Positions 35,145 to 43,886 are shown, counted from the stretch's first letter. The stretch is 64,000 bases of DNA from Nonomuraea gerenzanensis (GCF_020215645.1 NZ_CP084058.1:2728001-2792000); one strand, 5' to 3'. Translations and numbers: made by a program. The notes: generated from the sequence alone by a model not told the origin.

Positions 35145-35296
35145 GGCACCCCTCCCGGAATATCCCAAGAAAAGAGGGCAAAATCCGGTTTGCCCGACTT
35201 GTGGATTATTCTTCGTTCTCCCGGTCAGGACGAGAATATTTCAAACGACGCGCGCCCGAAGCGGTCGTCACGCAACTGCTCCGGCTCGGCATGAAA

Positions 35297-35323
35297 AGGG
35301 CGGGCCGCCCAGCGGCCCGCCCT
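35297..35323. terminator. Terminator hairpin after the nuclease/lamin-tail gene
   Basis: A perfect 12-bp stem (AGGGCGGGCCGC with GCGGCCCGCCCT) and 3-base loop immediately downstream of the minus-strand gene ending at 35333. An A-run on its far side would give a U-tract in the minus-strand transcript (TTTT after the stem). Confidence 0.85.
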
Positions 35324-35332
35324 CGGGCGGTC

Positions 35333-36586
35333 TCAGCGGCCGAAGCAGATCGTCCGGCCCGCCTGCACCTGGTCCACCTTGTACGTCACCTGGTCGATCG
35401 TCGCCCCCTCACCGTCCACCAGGATGATCGTGTCCCCCTGGTTGCCGAGCTGCACCGCCGAGTCCAGCGTCACCCGCAGGGCGGCGCCGCCGTCGATGCC
35501 GCCGGTCAGCGGCTTGCGCCCGCCGGCCGCGTCCGTCAGGGCCCAGCCGTCGAGGTCGCAGGTCCTGGAGGTGAGGTTCAGCAGCGTGACGGTCTCGTTG
35601 CCGCGGTCGGCGCCCACCGGGTCGGGCAGGGCGGCCACGATGACCACGTCCCCGGCGGCGACGAGCGGCGGCTTCATCGGGGCGCCGGGCGGCGCCGGGT
35701 CCGGGCTGATGATGAAGTCCTCGGGCCACATCGTGAGCTGGATCTGCTGCCCCGACCCCCTGACCACGTCGTGCAGGTTGCCGCGTTCGAGCCGGGGGAT
35801 GAGGAACAGCTCGTCGTCCCGGTTGACCGGGTCCGCGCGCAGCCAGGCGTCGAAGCCGTCGAAGTCGCCGAACCCCGCCGCCAGGTACGGCACGATCCGC
35901 CGGAACAGCTTCGGCCAGATCACCAGCCGCTCCAGCCCGTCCAGGTCCCGCACGGTCGCCGCGCCGTTGGGGTCGGCGGTCGAGCGCGGCCAGATCCCGA
36001 TCGCCTTGCGCCGGGCCGCCTGCGACACCTCCGCCAGGTGCGTGCGCAGCTCGGCGGGCAGCGTGGCGTAGAAGGCCGGGTAGACCAGCCCCGCCGCCAG
36101 GAGCTGCGCGTTGACGGAACGGTCCACCAGCGGCCCGTCCACGAACACGGTCGTGCCGTCCGCCCCCTGGTGGTCGCCGGCGTAGCCGAAGGCGATCAGC
36201 CGGCCGTTGCCGTCGATGCCGTTGGTGAGCACGTGGCCGCGGATCGAGTCCTGGTCGGCGGAGCGCACCTTGTTCGGCAGGTCCTCCCAGAAGCGCACGT
36301 TGGTGAAGCCGAGCAGGCGCAGCAACTCGTCGCGGGCCGCGTTCGCCCCGTCGAGCTCCTGGTGGGTCTCCGCGAAGTGCGTCTCCAGCGCGTCGACGGC
36401 CTCCAGCCGTACGGAGATGCCGCGGGCGTTGATGTCCGGCGGCCGGCCCGAGCGCCGCGGCAGCGCCTCGACCAGGGCGGGTGAGTCGGGAAGGAACTTG
36501 ACGGTGTCGCCGTCGGGCTCGGGGCCCTGGCGGGGCAGGTCCGGATAACGGATCACGAAGCTGCCGCGTAACAGCGTGTAGCTCAT
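35333..36586 (-). CDS. Thermonuclease-like protein fused to a lamin-tail domain
   Basis: A 417-residue protein without a signal peptide. The first 200 residues align with staphylococcal nuclease: DGDTVKF, VRLEAVDALETHF, GNGRLIAFGY and NAQLLAAGLVYP. These keep counterparts of Asp21, Arg35, Asp40, Glu43 and Arg87, although a long insertion separates the metal site from the rest. The C-terminal 90 residues (VTLLNLTSRTCDLDGWALTD, then GDTIILVDGEG) form a lamin-tail (LTD) immunoglobulin-like domain. The likely role is nucleic-acid or phosphodiester cleavage inside the cell, with LTD for binding, but this is inference. ATG 36586 follows GGGGGGA. Confidence 0.78.
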   Translation of the reverse strand: MSYTLLRGSFVIRYPDLPRQGPEPDGDTVKFLPDSPALVEALPRRSGRPPDINARGISVRLEAVDALETHFAETHQELDGANAARDELLRLLGFTNVRFWEDLPNKVRSADQDSIRGHVLTNGIDGNGRLIAFGYAGDHQGADGTTVFVDGPLVDRSVNAQLLAAGLVYPAFYATLPAELRTHLAEVSQAARRKAIGIWPRSTADPNGAATVRDLDGLERLVIWPKLFRRIVPYLAAGFGDFDGFDAWLRADPVNRDDELFLIPRLERGNLHDVVRGSGQQIQLTMWPEDFIISPDPAPPGAPMKPPLVAAGDVVIVAALPDPVGADRGNETVTLLNLTSRTCDLDGWALTDAAGGRKPLTGGIDGGAALRVTLDSAVQLGNQGDTIILVDGEGATIDQVTYKVDQVQAGRTICFGR

Positions 36587-36683
36587 GGAATCCCCCCATG
36601 CGAGCTGATGATGGTCCCCCGACCGGTAGTCAGCGGAGCGTAACTCGCATAGAGGGCATCGTCCATGTAGCTGGGCAAAGCGG

Positions 36684-37232
36684 TCAGCGGTACACGGCGA
36701 CGGCCGCCTCGGCGACCAGCGTGTCCACGATCTCCACCAGCTCGGCCACCGGTGAGCCCGCGGCCGTGGCGATCTCCCGCAGCCGGGCGACCAGCCGGTT
36801 CGCCGGCTGGTCGAGGTAGAGCTCCGCCTCCAGCCGCAGCACCGCCACGAGCCCGCACAGCCCCGCGCAGCGCGCGTCGGGCGGTTTCCAGCCCTCGACC
36901 GCCGAGCGCACCCCCGAGGAGGCCCGCACGATCGAGGCGATGTCGGCGAGCTCGTAGCGCGTGTACGGCAGCACGCCCATGCGCCGCTTGCTGACCTGGA
37001 CGAGCACCCCCGAGTCGAGCAGGTCCTCGCGGGCGCGGTCGTAGACGCCGTCCGCCACCGCCCGCTTGATCGCGGCCCTGGGGTCGGCCGGGGCGGCCCG
37101 GCCGGCCAGCAGCAGGTCGAGCAGGGCGGCACCGGCCAGCCCGAGTGCCAGCGACGCCTGGTGGACGCGCGGCCGGCCGGCCTGGTCGTGGCCGATCAGG
37201 TACAGGTCGTGGTGGAGCGGCAGCCGGTTCAT
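36684..37232 (-). CDS. GPP34 family protein
   Basis: A 182-residue protein with the bacterial GPP34 pattern: LPLHHDLYLIGHDQAGRPRV at the start, LGLAGAALLDLLLAGR, and VLPYTRYELADIASIV. In eukaryotes the GPP34 (GOLPH3) domain binds phosphatidylinositol-4-phosphate. Actinobacterial copies are common, but their role is not known to me. It begins one base inside the stop of the amino-acid permease gene (TGATG), so it is translationally coupled to it. A second GPP34 gene lies on the other side of the permease. Confidence 0.82.
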   Translation of the reverse strand: MNRLPLHHDLYLIGHDQAGRPRVHQASLALGLAGAALLDLLLAGRAAPADPRAAIKRAVADGVYDRAREDLLDSGVLVQVSKRRMGVLPYTRYELADIASIVRASSGVRSAVEGWKPPDARCAGLCGLVAVLRLEAELYLDQPANRLVARLREIATAAGSPVAELVEIVDTLVAEAAVAVYR

Positions 37233-38635
37233 CAGTCGGGGACGCTCCGCTCCATGGGTCCGCTCCGCGGGGTCGTGCCCTGCAGCGCCGGGGGGCGGCC
37301 GAGTGCGTACAGGGTGATCAGCACCACGACGCCGAGGCCCAGCCAGACCAGGCCGAGCACCTGCGCGAGGACGTTCGCGTTGATCACCACGAAGACCAGG
37401 ATCCCGGCCCCGATGAGCGGCGCGACCAGGTGCGACCACACCTTGTTCGAGCCGCTGCGCAGCGAGTAGTGCACGATCACCGACACGTGCAGGACGATGA
37501 ACGCCACCATGGCGCCGATGTTGATCAGCGTGGAGAGCAGGGTGACGCCGTCGTCGCGGGTGGACATCCAGATGCCGACGCCCACGGACAGCAGGCAGAC
37601 GAGCATGATGGCGTTGGCCGGCACGGAGTGCTTGACCGACACCTTGGCCAGGAACGACGGGAGCTGCCGGTCCCTGGCCATCGCGTACAGCAGCCGTGAG
37701 ACCGCCACCTGCGCGACCATCGTGTTGGCCAGGCCCCACGACAGCGCGGTGGCGAACGAGGTGACGTGCCTGAGCCACTCGCCGCCGGCCACGGCCGCCG
37801 CGTCGTAGAAGGCCGTGTCGCTGGGACTGCTCAGCAGCCCGCCGGGGTCGGGCACGAGCAGCGCGGCGACCCACACCTGCACGATGAACAGCACGCCCGC
37901 CAGCACGAGCGCCAGCCGCATGGCCCTGCCCACCTGCTCCGAGCCGCCGGTGGACTCCTCCACCAGCATGCTGATCCCGTCGAAGCCGAGGAAGGACAGG
38001 ACGGCCACCGACACCGCCGCGAAGATCACCGGCCAGGAGAAGGTGTCCACGTCGAACAGCGGGGAGAGGCTGAAGCCGCTGCCCCTGCCCTGGAGCAGCG
38101 CCCAGAGGCCGACCAGGAGGAACAGCGCCAGCACCACCAGCTCGAACACGATCATGATGCGGGTGAGCCGGACCGTCATCTTGATCCCGCGCAGGTTGAT
38201 CACCGTGTTGATCGCCACGAAGCCGATCAGCCAGGCCCAGACGGGCACGTCCGGCAAGCTGGCGTGCATGGCCACCGAGGCCACGAGGTAGAGCAGGCAC
38301 GGGACGAGGATGTAGTCGAGCAGGATCATCCATCCGGTCATGAACCCGACCGGCGGGGCGATGCCGCGCCCGGCGTAGTTGTAGACCGAGCCCGACAGCG
38401 GGAACGCCTTCACCATCTGCGCGTAGGACGCGGCGGTGAACAGCAGCGCGACCATCCCGACGAGGTAGGCCAGGACCGGCATGCCGCCGGAGGTCGCGTA
38501 GACGGTGCCGAAGATCGCGAAAGGTGCGATGGGCACCATGAACGCCAGGCCGTAGAACACGAGGTCGGTCAGCCCGACCCCGCGACGTAACTCCTGCCGG
38601 TAACCGAACTGCTCAATGTTCTGTTGTGTGCGCAC
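37232..38635 (-). CDS. APC family amino acid/polyamine permease
   Basis: A 467-residue transporter with about twelve membrane segments. The first helix region is RRGVGLTDLVFYGLAFMVPI, helix 6 carries SFLGFDGISMLVEES, and the N-terminal core motif is FPLSGSVYNYAGRGI. These are APC-superfamily features seen in putrescine or amino-acid importers. The substrate is unknown. It is followed without a gap by the GPP34 gene and is divergent from another GPP34 gene, a pairing that suggests a functional link. Confidence 0.88.
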   Translation of the reverse strand: MRTQQNIEQFGYRQELRRGVGLTDLVFYGLAFMVPIAPFAIFGTVYATSGGMPVLAYLVGMVALLFTAASYAQMVKAFPLSGSVYNYAGRGIAPPVGFMTGWMILLDYILVPCLLYLVASVAMHASLPDVPVWAWLIGFVAINTVINLRGIKMTVRLTRIMIVFELVVLALFLLVGLWALLQGRGSGFSLSPLFDVDTFSWPVIFAAVSVAVLSFLGFDGISMLVEESTGGSEQVGRAMRLALVLAGVLFIVQVWVAALLVPDPGGLLSSPSDTAFYDAAAVAGGEWLRHVTSFATALSWGLANTMVAQVAVSRLLYAMARDRQLPSFLAKVSVKHSVPANAIMLVCLLSVGVGIWMSTRDDGVTLLSTLINIGAMVAFIVLHVSVIVHYSLRSGSNKVWSHLVAPLIGAGILVFVVINANVLAQVLGLVWLGLGVVVLITLYALGRPPALQGTTPRSGPMERSVPD

Positions 38636-38752
38636 GACAGGCCTCTCCAGTCGTCATGCAAGGGGCGGGGGGTTCGATCCCGAGATCCTTTCGCAGCCCG
38701 GGGCCGCCTCGCAAGAGCGCCGGCGAGGCGCCGATGCGCCAGTCTGGAGGGT

Positions 38753-39394
38753 ATGGACCTGCTGATCGCCGAAGAACTCCTGCTGCTCGGCTACACGCCG
38801 AAGGGCAAGCCGCTGGTCAACCTGGAGCTGCTTGACTACACGCTCAGCGCGGCCGTGCTCGCCGACCTCATGATCATGGCCAGGATCGATTTACGGAACG
38901 GGCGGATCGTCGTGACGGACCCCGCTCCTCCGGGCGACACCGAGCTGGATTCGGGTCTCGACCGGCTCTCCATGCGCGAGCAGCCGCCGCCGTTCGAGGA
39001 GTGGTGGCCCGCCATGTACACGCCGGAGCGGCGGGCTCGCCTGCTGGAGCGGCTCGCCCGGCGCGGGGCGGTCACCGCAGAGACCCGGACGTACCTGAGG
39101 CTGTTCAAGGAGGAGGTCTTCCCCGAGGCCGACCCGGCGGCCCGCGAGTCGGTACGGCGGCGCGTGCTCGCCGCACTGGAGCCGGGGGCCGAGCCCGACC
39201 GTCGTACGGTGGCGCTCGTCTCGCTGGCGCACGCCGCGGGGCTCATCGCCAAGGCGCTGCCGAAGGCGGATCGCAAGCGGGCGGCCGAGCTGGCGGGCCG
39301 CGACCGGCTGGGCGGCCTGGTCGCGGTGGCGTTCAAGCAGGCCGCGGGGGAGAGCGTGGGCAGGCTGGCCAAGGGCGGCGGCCTGGCCGGTTGA
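38753..39394 (+). CDS. GPP34 family protein, second copy
   Basis: A 213-residue GPP34 protein. Its start MDLLIAEELLLLGYTPKGKP and LLDYTLSAAVLADLMIMARI match the family. The C-terminal part (DRLGGLVAVAFKQAAGESVG) is alanine-rich and helical. It differs clearly from the copy at 36684 and is not a recent duplicate. ATG 38753 follows GGAGGG at short spacing. It is divergent from the permease gene. Membrane-phosphoinositide binding is only a family-level suggestion. Confidence 0.82.
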   Translation: MDLLIAEELLLLGYTPKGKPLVNLELLDYTLSAAVLADLMIMARIDLRNGRIVVTDPAPPGDTELDSGLDRLSMREQPPPFEEWWPAMYTPERRARLLERLARRGAVTAETRTYLRLFKEEVFPEADPAARESVRRRVLAALEPGAEPDRRTVALVSLAHAAGLIAKALPKADRKRAAELAGRDRLGGLVAVAFKQAAGESVGRLAKGGGLAG

Positions 39395-39430
39395 CCGCTC
39401 ACCTCGCCTTCCCGGGCCGCCGTGCCCCGT

Positions 39431-40150
39431 CTACAGGCTGTCGAGCCGTGCCTGGAGGCCGTCGAGGACCCGCTCGAGCCCGTACGCGAAGGCGTCGGCG
39501 TTGCTCGTGGAGGAGTCGCCGCCCTTCTGCGCGGAGTAGCGGGCGCGCATGCGCGGGTAGTCGCGCACCGCCCGCTCCGCCGCCGGCCACAGCTTCTCCA
39601 TCCACTCCTGCTCGGTCTGCCCGCTGCGCGCGACCATGGACACCCAGGCGGCCTCGCTGGTCGTGACCCCGATCACGTACGCCAGGACCGTGGTCATCGC
39701 CGCGTCGGCCTCGTCGAGCGGGAACCCGGCGTCCTCCATGACCCCGAGCATGAACTCGCTCTGCCGCAGCACGTTCGGCCCGAGGTAGGCCAGCCCCGCC
39801 TCGGCGAGCTTGGCGGCCAGCCACGGGTGGCGCAGGATCGTGGCGCGCATGGCGTGGGCCACCTCGGTCAGGGTCGTGCGCCACTCGCCGGTGTCGGGCA
39901 GCGGCAGCTCGCCGTAGACGGCGTCGAGCGCCAGCTCCAGCAGCTCGTCCTTGCTGGCCACGTGGCGGTAGAGCGAGGTGGCGCCGGCGCCCAGCCTGCT
40001 GCCCAGGCGGCGCATGCTCAGGTTGTCGGCACCTTCCTCGTCGAGCAGGCGCACCGCCTCTGCCACGATGGTCTCCCGGGTGAGCAGGGGCTGCTGGCGC
40101 TCCCGGTGCGGGCGCGCCCACACCGAGGGGATCGGCTTGTCGTCGGTCAT
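39431..40150 (-). CDS. TetR family regulator (TetR_C type)
   Basis: A 239-residue repressor. The DNA-binding domain reads LLTRETIVAEAVRLLDEEGA, then LSMRRLGSRLGAGATSLYRHV. The C-terminal part is like the tetracycline-repressor C-terminal domain (LPDTGEWRTTLTEVAHAMRA). ATG 40150 follows GGAGAGGAG. It is divergent from fmdB-fmdA, so it may regulate formamide use, though TetR control of that pair is not established to my knowledge. The gap contains GCGTAC repeated at about 40173 and 40196. Confidence 0.85.
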   Translation of the reverse strand: MTDDKPIPSVWARPHRERQQPLLTRETIVAEAVRLLDEEGADNLSMRRLGSRLGAGATSLYRHVASKDELLELALDAVYGELPLPDTGEWRTTLTEVAHAMRATILRHPWLAAKLAEAGLAYLGPNVLRQSEFMLGVMEDAGFPLDEADAAMTTVLAYVIGVTTSEAAWVSMVARSGQTEQEWMEKLWPAAERAVRDYPRMRARYSAQKGGDSSTSNADAFAYGLERVLDGLQARLDSL

Positions 40151-40216
40151 GAGGGCTCCTCTCCACCTCCAGCCTAGCGTACGGCGTGCGCTCCATGCGT
40201 ACAGCGAACACGGCCC

Positions 40217-40244
40217 TTGACCTCGCCCGCCCGCGACATAGATT
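40217..40244 (+). promoter_or_regulatory. Promoter of the fmdB-formamidase operon
   Basis: TTGACC (40217-40222) and TAGATT (40239-40244) form -35/-10 boxes with 16-base spacing, 33 bases before the fmdB start. Confidence 0.6.
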
Positions 40245-40276
40245 CCTTGGTACGACCCCGCGGAGGTGACGGCCTC

Positions 40277-40558
40277 GTGGCGACGTACGCCTACCACTGC
40301 GCCGGCTGCGGCCCCTTCGAGGTACGCAGGCCGATCGGCACGGCGGAGCCCGCCGAGCCGTGTGCCGCCTGCGGAGAGCCGGCCCCCCGCCGGTACACAC
40401 CCCCGCTCCTGGCCCGCACCCCCGCCGCCGAGGCCCGCGCCCGGCTGGCTCAGGAGGCCGGCGCCCACGAGCCCCAGGTGGTGCGGCAGGTGCCTCCGGC
40501 CCCCGCCCGGCCCGCGCCGCCGCCCGACCCCCGCTGGGCAGGACTGCCCCGTCCCTGA
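40277..40558 (+). CDS. fmdB: FmdB family zinc-ribbon protein
   Basis: A 93-residue protein with two CxxC pairs (YHCAGCGPFEV and EPCAACGE), the FmdB zinc ribbon, followed by a proline-rich tail. FmdB accompanies amidase genes and was proposed as a regulatory or accessory protein for formamidase; its mechanism is unclear. GTG 40277 follows GGAGGTGA. It lies 48 bases before the formamidase gene and is certainly cotranscribed with it. Confidence 0.85.
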   Translation: MATYAYHCAGCGPFEVRRPIGTAEPAEPCAACGEPAPRRYTPPLLARTPAAEARARLAQEAGAHEPQVVRQVPPAPARPAPPPDPRWAGLPRP

Positions 40559-40606
40559 CGGCAAGCCCCGGGCAGGCCCGCCCCTGGAGACAAGGAGCAC
40601 CGTCCC

Positions 40607-41854
40607 ATGCCGGAAGTCGTCTTCAGCGTCGACCAGTCCCTGTCCATGGCCGCCCAGCTCGTGCCCGGGCACAACCGCTGGCATCCCGACATCCCGGCCG
40701 CCGCCACGGTGCGGCCCGGGTCGGAGTTCCGCGTCGAGTGCAGGGAGTGGACCGACGGGCAGATCGGCAACAACGACTCCGCGAACGACGTGCGCGACGT
40801 GGACCTGTCGGTCTGCCACATGCTCAGCGGCCCCATCGCGGTGGAGGGCGCGGAGCCGGGCGACTTGCTCGTCCTGGACATCCTCGACCTCGGGCCCGTG
40901 CCGCAGGCCACCGGCGCCGCGCCCGGCGAGGGGTGGGGGTACACCGGGATCTTCGCCAGGGAGAACGGCGGCGGGTTCCTGACCGACCACTTCCCGCAGG
41001 CGTACAAGGCGGTCTGGGACTTCCACGGCCAGCAGGCCACCTCCCGCCACATCCCCGGCGTGCGCTTCACCGGCATCACCCATCCGGGCCTGTTCGGCAC
41101 GGCGCCGCACCCGTACCTGCTCGCCCGCTGGAACGCCAGGGAGCAGGCGCTCATCGACACCGACCCGCACCGGGTGCCGCCGCTGGCCCTGCCGCCGCTG
41201 CAGCAGGGCGTGCTGGCCGGCACGCTGAAGGGTCCCGAGCTGGAGCGTGTCGGCCGGGAGGGCGCGCGCACGGTCCCCGCCAGGGAGAACGGCGGCAACC
41301 ACGACATCAAGAACTTCACCCGCGGCGCCCGCGTCTTCTACCCCGTCCACGTGCCGGGAGCCCTGCTGTCAGGCGGAGACCTGCACTTCAGCCAGGGCGA
41401 CGGCGAGATCAGCTTCTGCGGCGCGATCGAGATGGGCGGGTTCGTGGACTTCCACGTGGACCTCATCAAGGGCGGCATGGAGAAGTACGGCGTCACCACC
41501 AACCCGATCTTCATGCCGGGCAACGTGGAGCCGCGCTACACCGAGTTCCTGTCGTTCATCGGCATCTCGGTGGACCACGACACCGACACGAACCTCTACA
41601 ACGACGCCACCATCGCCTACCGCAACGCGTGCCTGAACGCGATCGAGTACCTCAAGAAGTTCGGCTACAGCGGCGAGCAGGCGTACCTGCTGATCAGCGC
41701 CGCCCCGGTCGAGGGACGGGTGAGCGGCGTGGTGGACATCCCGAACGCCTGCTGCACGCTGTACCTGCCCACCGCCGTCTTCGACTTCGACATCCGCCCC
41801 ACCGCCGAAGGGCCGCGCCACGCCGACAGGGGAGCGTGCGCGGTGAGCAGCTGA
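40607..41854 (+). CDS. fmdA: Formamidase (FmdA/AmdA family)
   Basis: A 415-residue cytoplasmic amidase that hydrolyses formamide (and more slowly acetamide) to ammonia and the acid. Diagnostic sequences are PGHNRWHPDIPAAATVRPG, REWTDGQIGNNDSANDV, TARENGGNHDIKN (seen as PARENGGNHDIKN) and GAIEMGGFVDFHVDLIKGG. Length is normal. It lies downstream of fmdB. The product ammonia serves as nitrogen source. The convergent neighbour is the multicopper oxidase, which begins its 3' end only two bases away. Confidence 0.93.
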   Translation: MPEVVFSVDQSLSMAAQLVPGHNRWHPDIPAAATVRPGSEFRVECREWTDGQIGNNDSANDVRDVDLSVCHMLSGPIAVEGAEPGDLLVLDILDLGPVPQATGAAPGEGWGYTGIFARENGGGFLTDHFPQAYKAVWDFHGQQATSRHIPGVRFTGITHPGLFGTAPHPYLLARWNAREQALIDTDPHRVPPLALPPLQQGVLAGTLKGPELERVGREGARTVPARENGGNHDIKNFTRGARVFYPVHVPGALLSGGDLHFSQGDGEISFCGAIEMGGFVDFHVDLIKGGMEKYGVTTNPIFMPGNVEPRYTEFLSFIGISVDHDTDTNLYNDATIAYRNACLNAIEYLKKFGYSGEQAYLLISAAPVEGRVSGVVDIPNACCTLYLPTAVFDFDIRPTAEGPRHADRGACAVSS

Positions 41855-41855
41855 C

Positions 41856-43280
41856 TCAGTGCTTCATCCTGCGCGTCTGCGGGCCGTAGCCGAGCGTGCC
41901 CATCATGCCCTGCTCCTGGTGGTAGAGGTTGTGGCAGTGGAACATCCACTCGCCGGGGTTGTCGGCGCGCACGTCGATGTTCAGGCGCTCGCGCGGCAGG
42001 ATGTTCACGGTGTCCTTGCGCGGCCCCTGCGGGCCCGGTGACGAGCGCACCTGGAACGTGTGCCCGTGCAGGTGCATCGGATGCCACATGGGCGACTGGT
42101 TGTCGAGCACGATCCTGATCGTCTCGCCGCGGTCCACGCGCAGGCGCATCGGGTCGGCGGCGAGCCGGTCGTTGAGCGTCCACTCGTTGCCCGACGGGCG
42201 CATGCCGAGCGTCACCGTGACGCTCCTCGACGGGCGCGGCAGCATGTCCTGCTGCCGCGCCTTCAGGTCGGTGTACCTCAGCATCCGCTGGGACAGCTCG
42301 CGCAGCCGCACGTCGCTGGCGGGCGCCGTCGCCCGCTGCGACGTGCGCACGATCGCGAACGCCCGCGCCCCCTTCCCCTCCGCCTCCGCCACCAGCGGGA
42401 AGGCCCCCTCGCCCAGCCGGACCAGGAAGTCGTAGCGCTCGCCCATGCCGATGAGGAACGTGTCCACCGCCACCGGCGCGCACGGGAACCCGTCGGTGTG
42501 CGTCACCGCCAGGCGGTGCCCGCCCAGCGCCACCCGGAACGCGGTGTCGGCCGCCGCGTTGATCACCCGGAACCTGACGAGCCGCCCCGGCTTGCTGGTG
42601 AACACCGCGGGCGCGTCGGCCGCCCGGCCGTTGACCAGGTGGTACGGATGCCGCAGCTCACCCACGACCCCGCCCAGCAGCGCGCTGCGCAGCGTGTCGT
42701 CGTGCGCGGTGCTGGCGTTCAGCCGCCGCAGCGCGTCGTCGGGGGTGCCGCCCACCCCGTCCAGCCAGTCGTCGAGCACGACCGTGAACTCCTGGTCGTA
42801 CCCGAGCGGCTCGTGCGGGTCGGCCACGATCAGCGGCCCGTACAGGCCGCGGTCGTTCTGCATGCCGACGTGCGAGTGGTAGAAGTACGTGCCGGGGTCG
42901 GGGACGGTGAACACGTAGTCGAACGTGCCGCCCGGCGGCACCGGCTGCTGCGTGTAGCCGGGGGCGCCGTCCATCCTGGCGTCCAGCCTGATGCCGTGCC
43001 AGTGCACGGTCGTCTCCTTGGGCAGGTCGTTGACCAGCTTCGCCCGTACCAGGCCGCCGGCCGTGGCCTCGATGCGCGGGCCGGGCAGCTGGCCGTCGTA
43101 GGTCCAGGTGGCGACGGTGCGCCGGCCGATCGAGACCTTCGCCGGCCGCGCCCGCAGCACCGGGTTGCGATGCGGCCGCCCGGTGACGGCCTCCGCCGCC
43201 ACGGGGACCGCGCTGCCCAGCGCGGCGAACATACCGGTCACGAACAACCTGCGGGACAAGCCCCGATACGAACCATTCAC
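41856..43280 (-). CDS. Tat-exported multicopper oxidase
   Basis: About 474 residues. The twin-arginine signal is SRRLFVTGMFAALG near the start. Four copper motifs are intact: VHWHGIRLD, FYHSHVGMQ, HPMHLHGHTF, and FHCHNLYHQEQGMM, which supplies the type-1 histidine and a methionine axial ligand. It would oxidise phenolics or metal ions with four-electron oxygen reduction, folded in the cytoplasm and exported. GTG 43280 is preferred, with a G-rich ribosome site; the frame runs to 43325. No copper regulator is adjacent. Laccase or copper-detoxifying oxidase roles cannot be separated from sequence alone. Confidence 0.88.
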   Translation of the reverse strand: MNGSYRGLSRRLFVTGMFAALGSAVPVAAEAVTGRPHRNPVLRARPAKVSIGRRTVATWTYDGQLPGPRIEATAGGLVRAKLVNDLPKETTVHWHGIRLDARMDGAPGYTQQPVPPGGTFDYVFTVPDPGTYFYHSHVGMQNDRGLYGPLIVADPHEPLGYDQEFTVVLDDWLDGVGGTPDDALRRLNASTAHDDTLRSALLGGVVGELRHPYHLVNGRAADAPAVFTSKPGRLVRFRVINAAADTAFRVALGGHRLAVTHTDGFPCAPVAVDTFLIGMGERYDFLVRLGEGAFPLVAEAEGKGARAFAIVRTSQRATAPASDVRLRELSQRMLRYTDLKARQQDMLPRPSRSVTVTLGMRPSGNEWTLNDRLAADPMRLRVDRGETIRIVLDNQSPMWHPMHLHGHTFQVRSSPGPQGPRKDTVNILPRERLNIDVRADNPGEWMFHCHNLYHQEQGMMGTLGYGPQTRRMKH

Positions 43281-43349
43281 TGCGGATCCCCCCATCCACC
43301 TGGCAAGGTAACGGAGAGTGATCAAGAATGCGTCGCGCCACGCTGAAGA

Positions 43350-43476
43350 TCAACCGGCTCCTGGCGGTGCCGTGGGGCCGCGCACGATCAGCGACACGGG
43401 CAGCAGCAGCGTGCGCGCCGGGCGTCCCGGGTCGTCGAGGCAGTCCAGCAGCATGCGGGCCGCCGCGGCCGGCGGT
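43350..43476 (-). pseudogene. LacI regulator C-terminal remnant
   Basis: The minus strand encodes the last 40 or so residues of a LacI/GalR regulator (AAAARMLLDCLDDPGRPA, then LLLPVSLIVRG and stop at 43350). The rest of the gene is missing. At about 43476 the similarity stops and an opposite-strand hydrolase fragment begins, so this is a deletion scar. Confidence 0.7.
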
Positions 43477-43584
43477 GACAGCGAGCTGCTCATGCTCGAA
43501 GAGGGCAACCACGGCTGCGCCAACCTCACCCCCTGGCACCGTCCCTACACCGCCGACTGGCTGGCCCAGCGGCTCGCGAAAGGC
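43477..43584 (+). pseudogene. FrsA-like alpha/beta hydrolase C-terminal remnant
   Basis: The plus strand reads DSELLMLEEGNHGCANL, then TPWHRPYTADWLAQRLA. This is the C-terminal end of FrsA/pseudooxynicotine-hydrolase-like esterases, including the catalytic histidine in GNHGC. Nothing upstream belongs to it. It has no start and no natural stop and runs into the next remnant. Confidence 0.65.
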
Positions 43585-43598
43585 AGCCCGGGGCCGGG

Positions 43599-43886
43599 GT
43601 GGACACGATCGCCGCCCTGCACGACTCCTACAACGGCTACCGGACGTGTTACTACCGCACGTTCGGGGTGGGCAGCGCGACGGCCTCGCAGCGGGAGGCG
43701 TACGTCAGAGCGCGCGAGTGGATGGACGCGTCCATCGCCATGATCAGACCCGGGGCGGGCACCGACCAGGTGGCGCGGGTGTGGCCGCAGGCGGCCGAGT
43801 TCGGGTTCGAGGACGAGATGGCGGCCTTCGGGCTGCAGTTCGGGCACGGGCTGGGGCTGGGGCTGCACGAACCGGCCGCTTACTGA
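43599..43886 (+). pseudogene. M24 metallopeptidase (Xaa-Pro type) remnant
   Basis: About 95 residues remain of a roughly 400-residue peptidase: YNGYRTCYYRTFGVG, AREWMDASIAMIRPG and AAFGLQFGHGLGLGLHE, with stop at 43886. The N-terminal domain and the last metal ligands are gone. The remaining 97 bases before the Mo-hydroxylase stop hold only short GACCGGCCGG-like repeats. Confidence 0.7.

Noticed and set aside
36583..36666. 27-codon minus-strand ORF between the GPP34 gene and the nuclease gene
   Set aside because: No ribosome site, overlaps the nuclease gene start, and no recognisable features.
38670..38690. tRNA-like T-arm (GGTTCGATCC) before the second GPP34 gene
   Set aside because: The arm pairs only two bases around the loop and there is no acceptor stem, anticodon arm or CCA end nearby.
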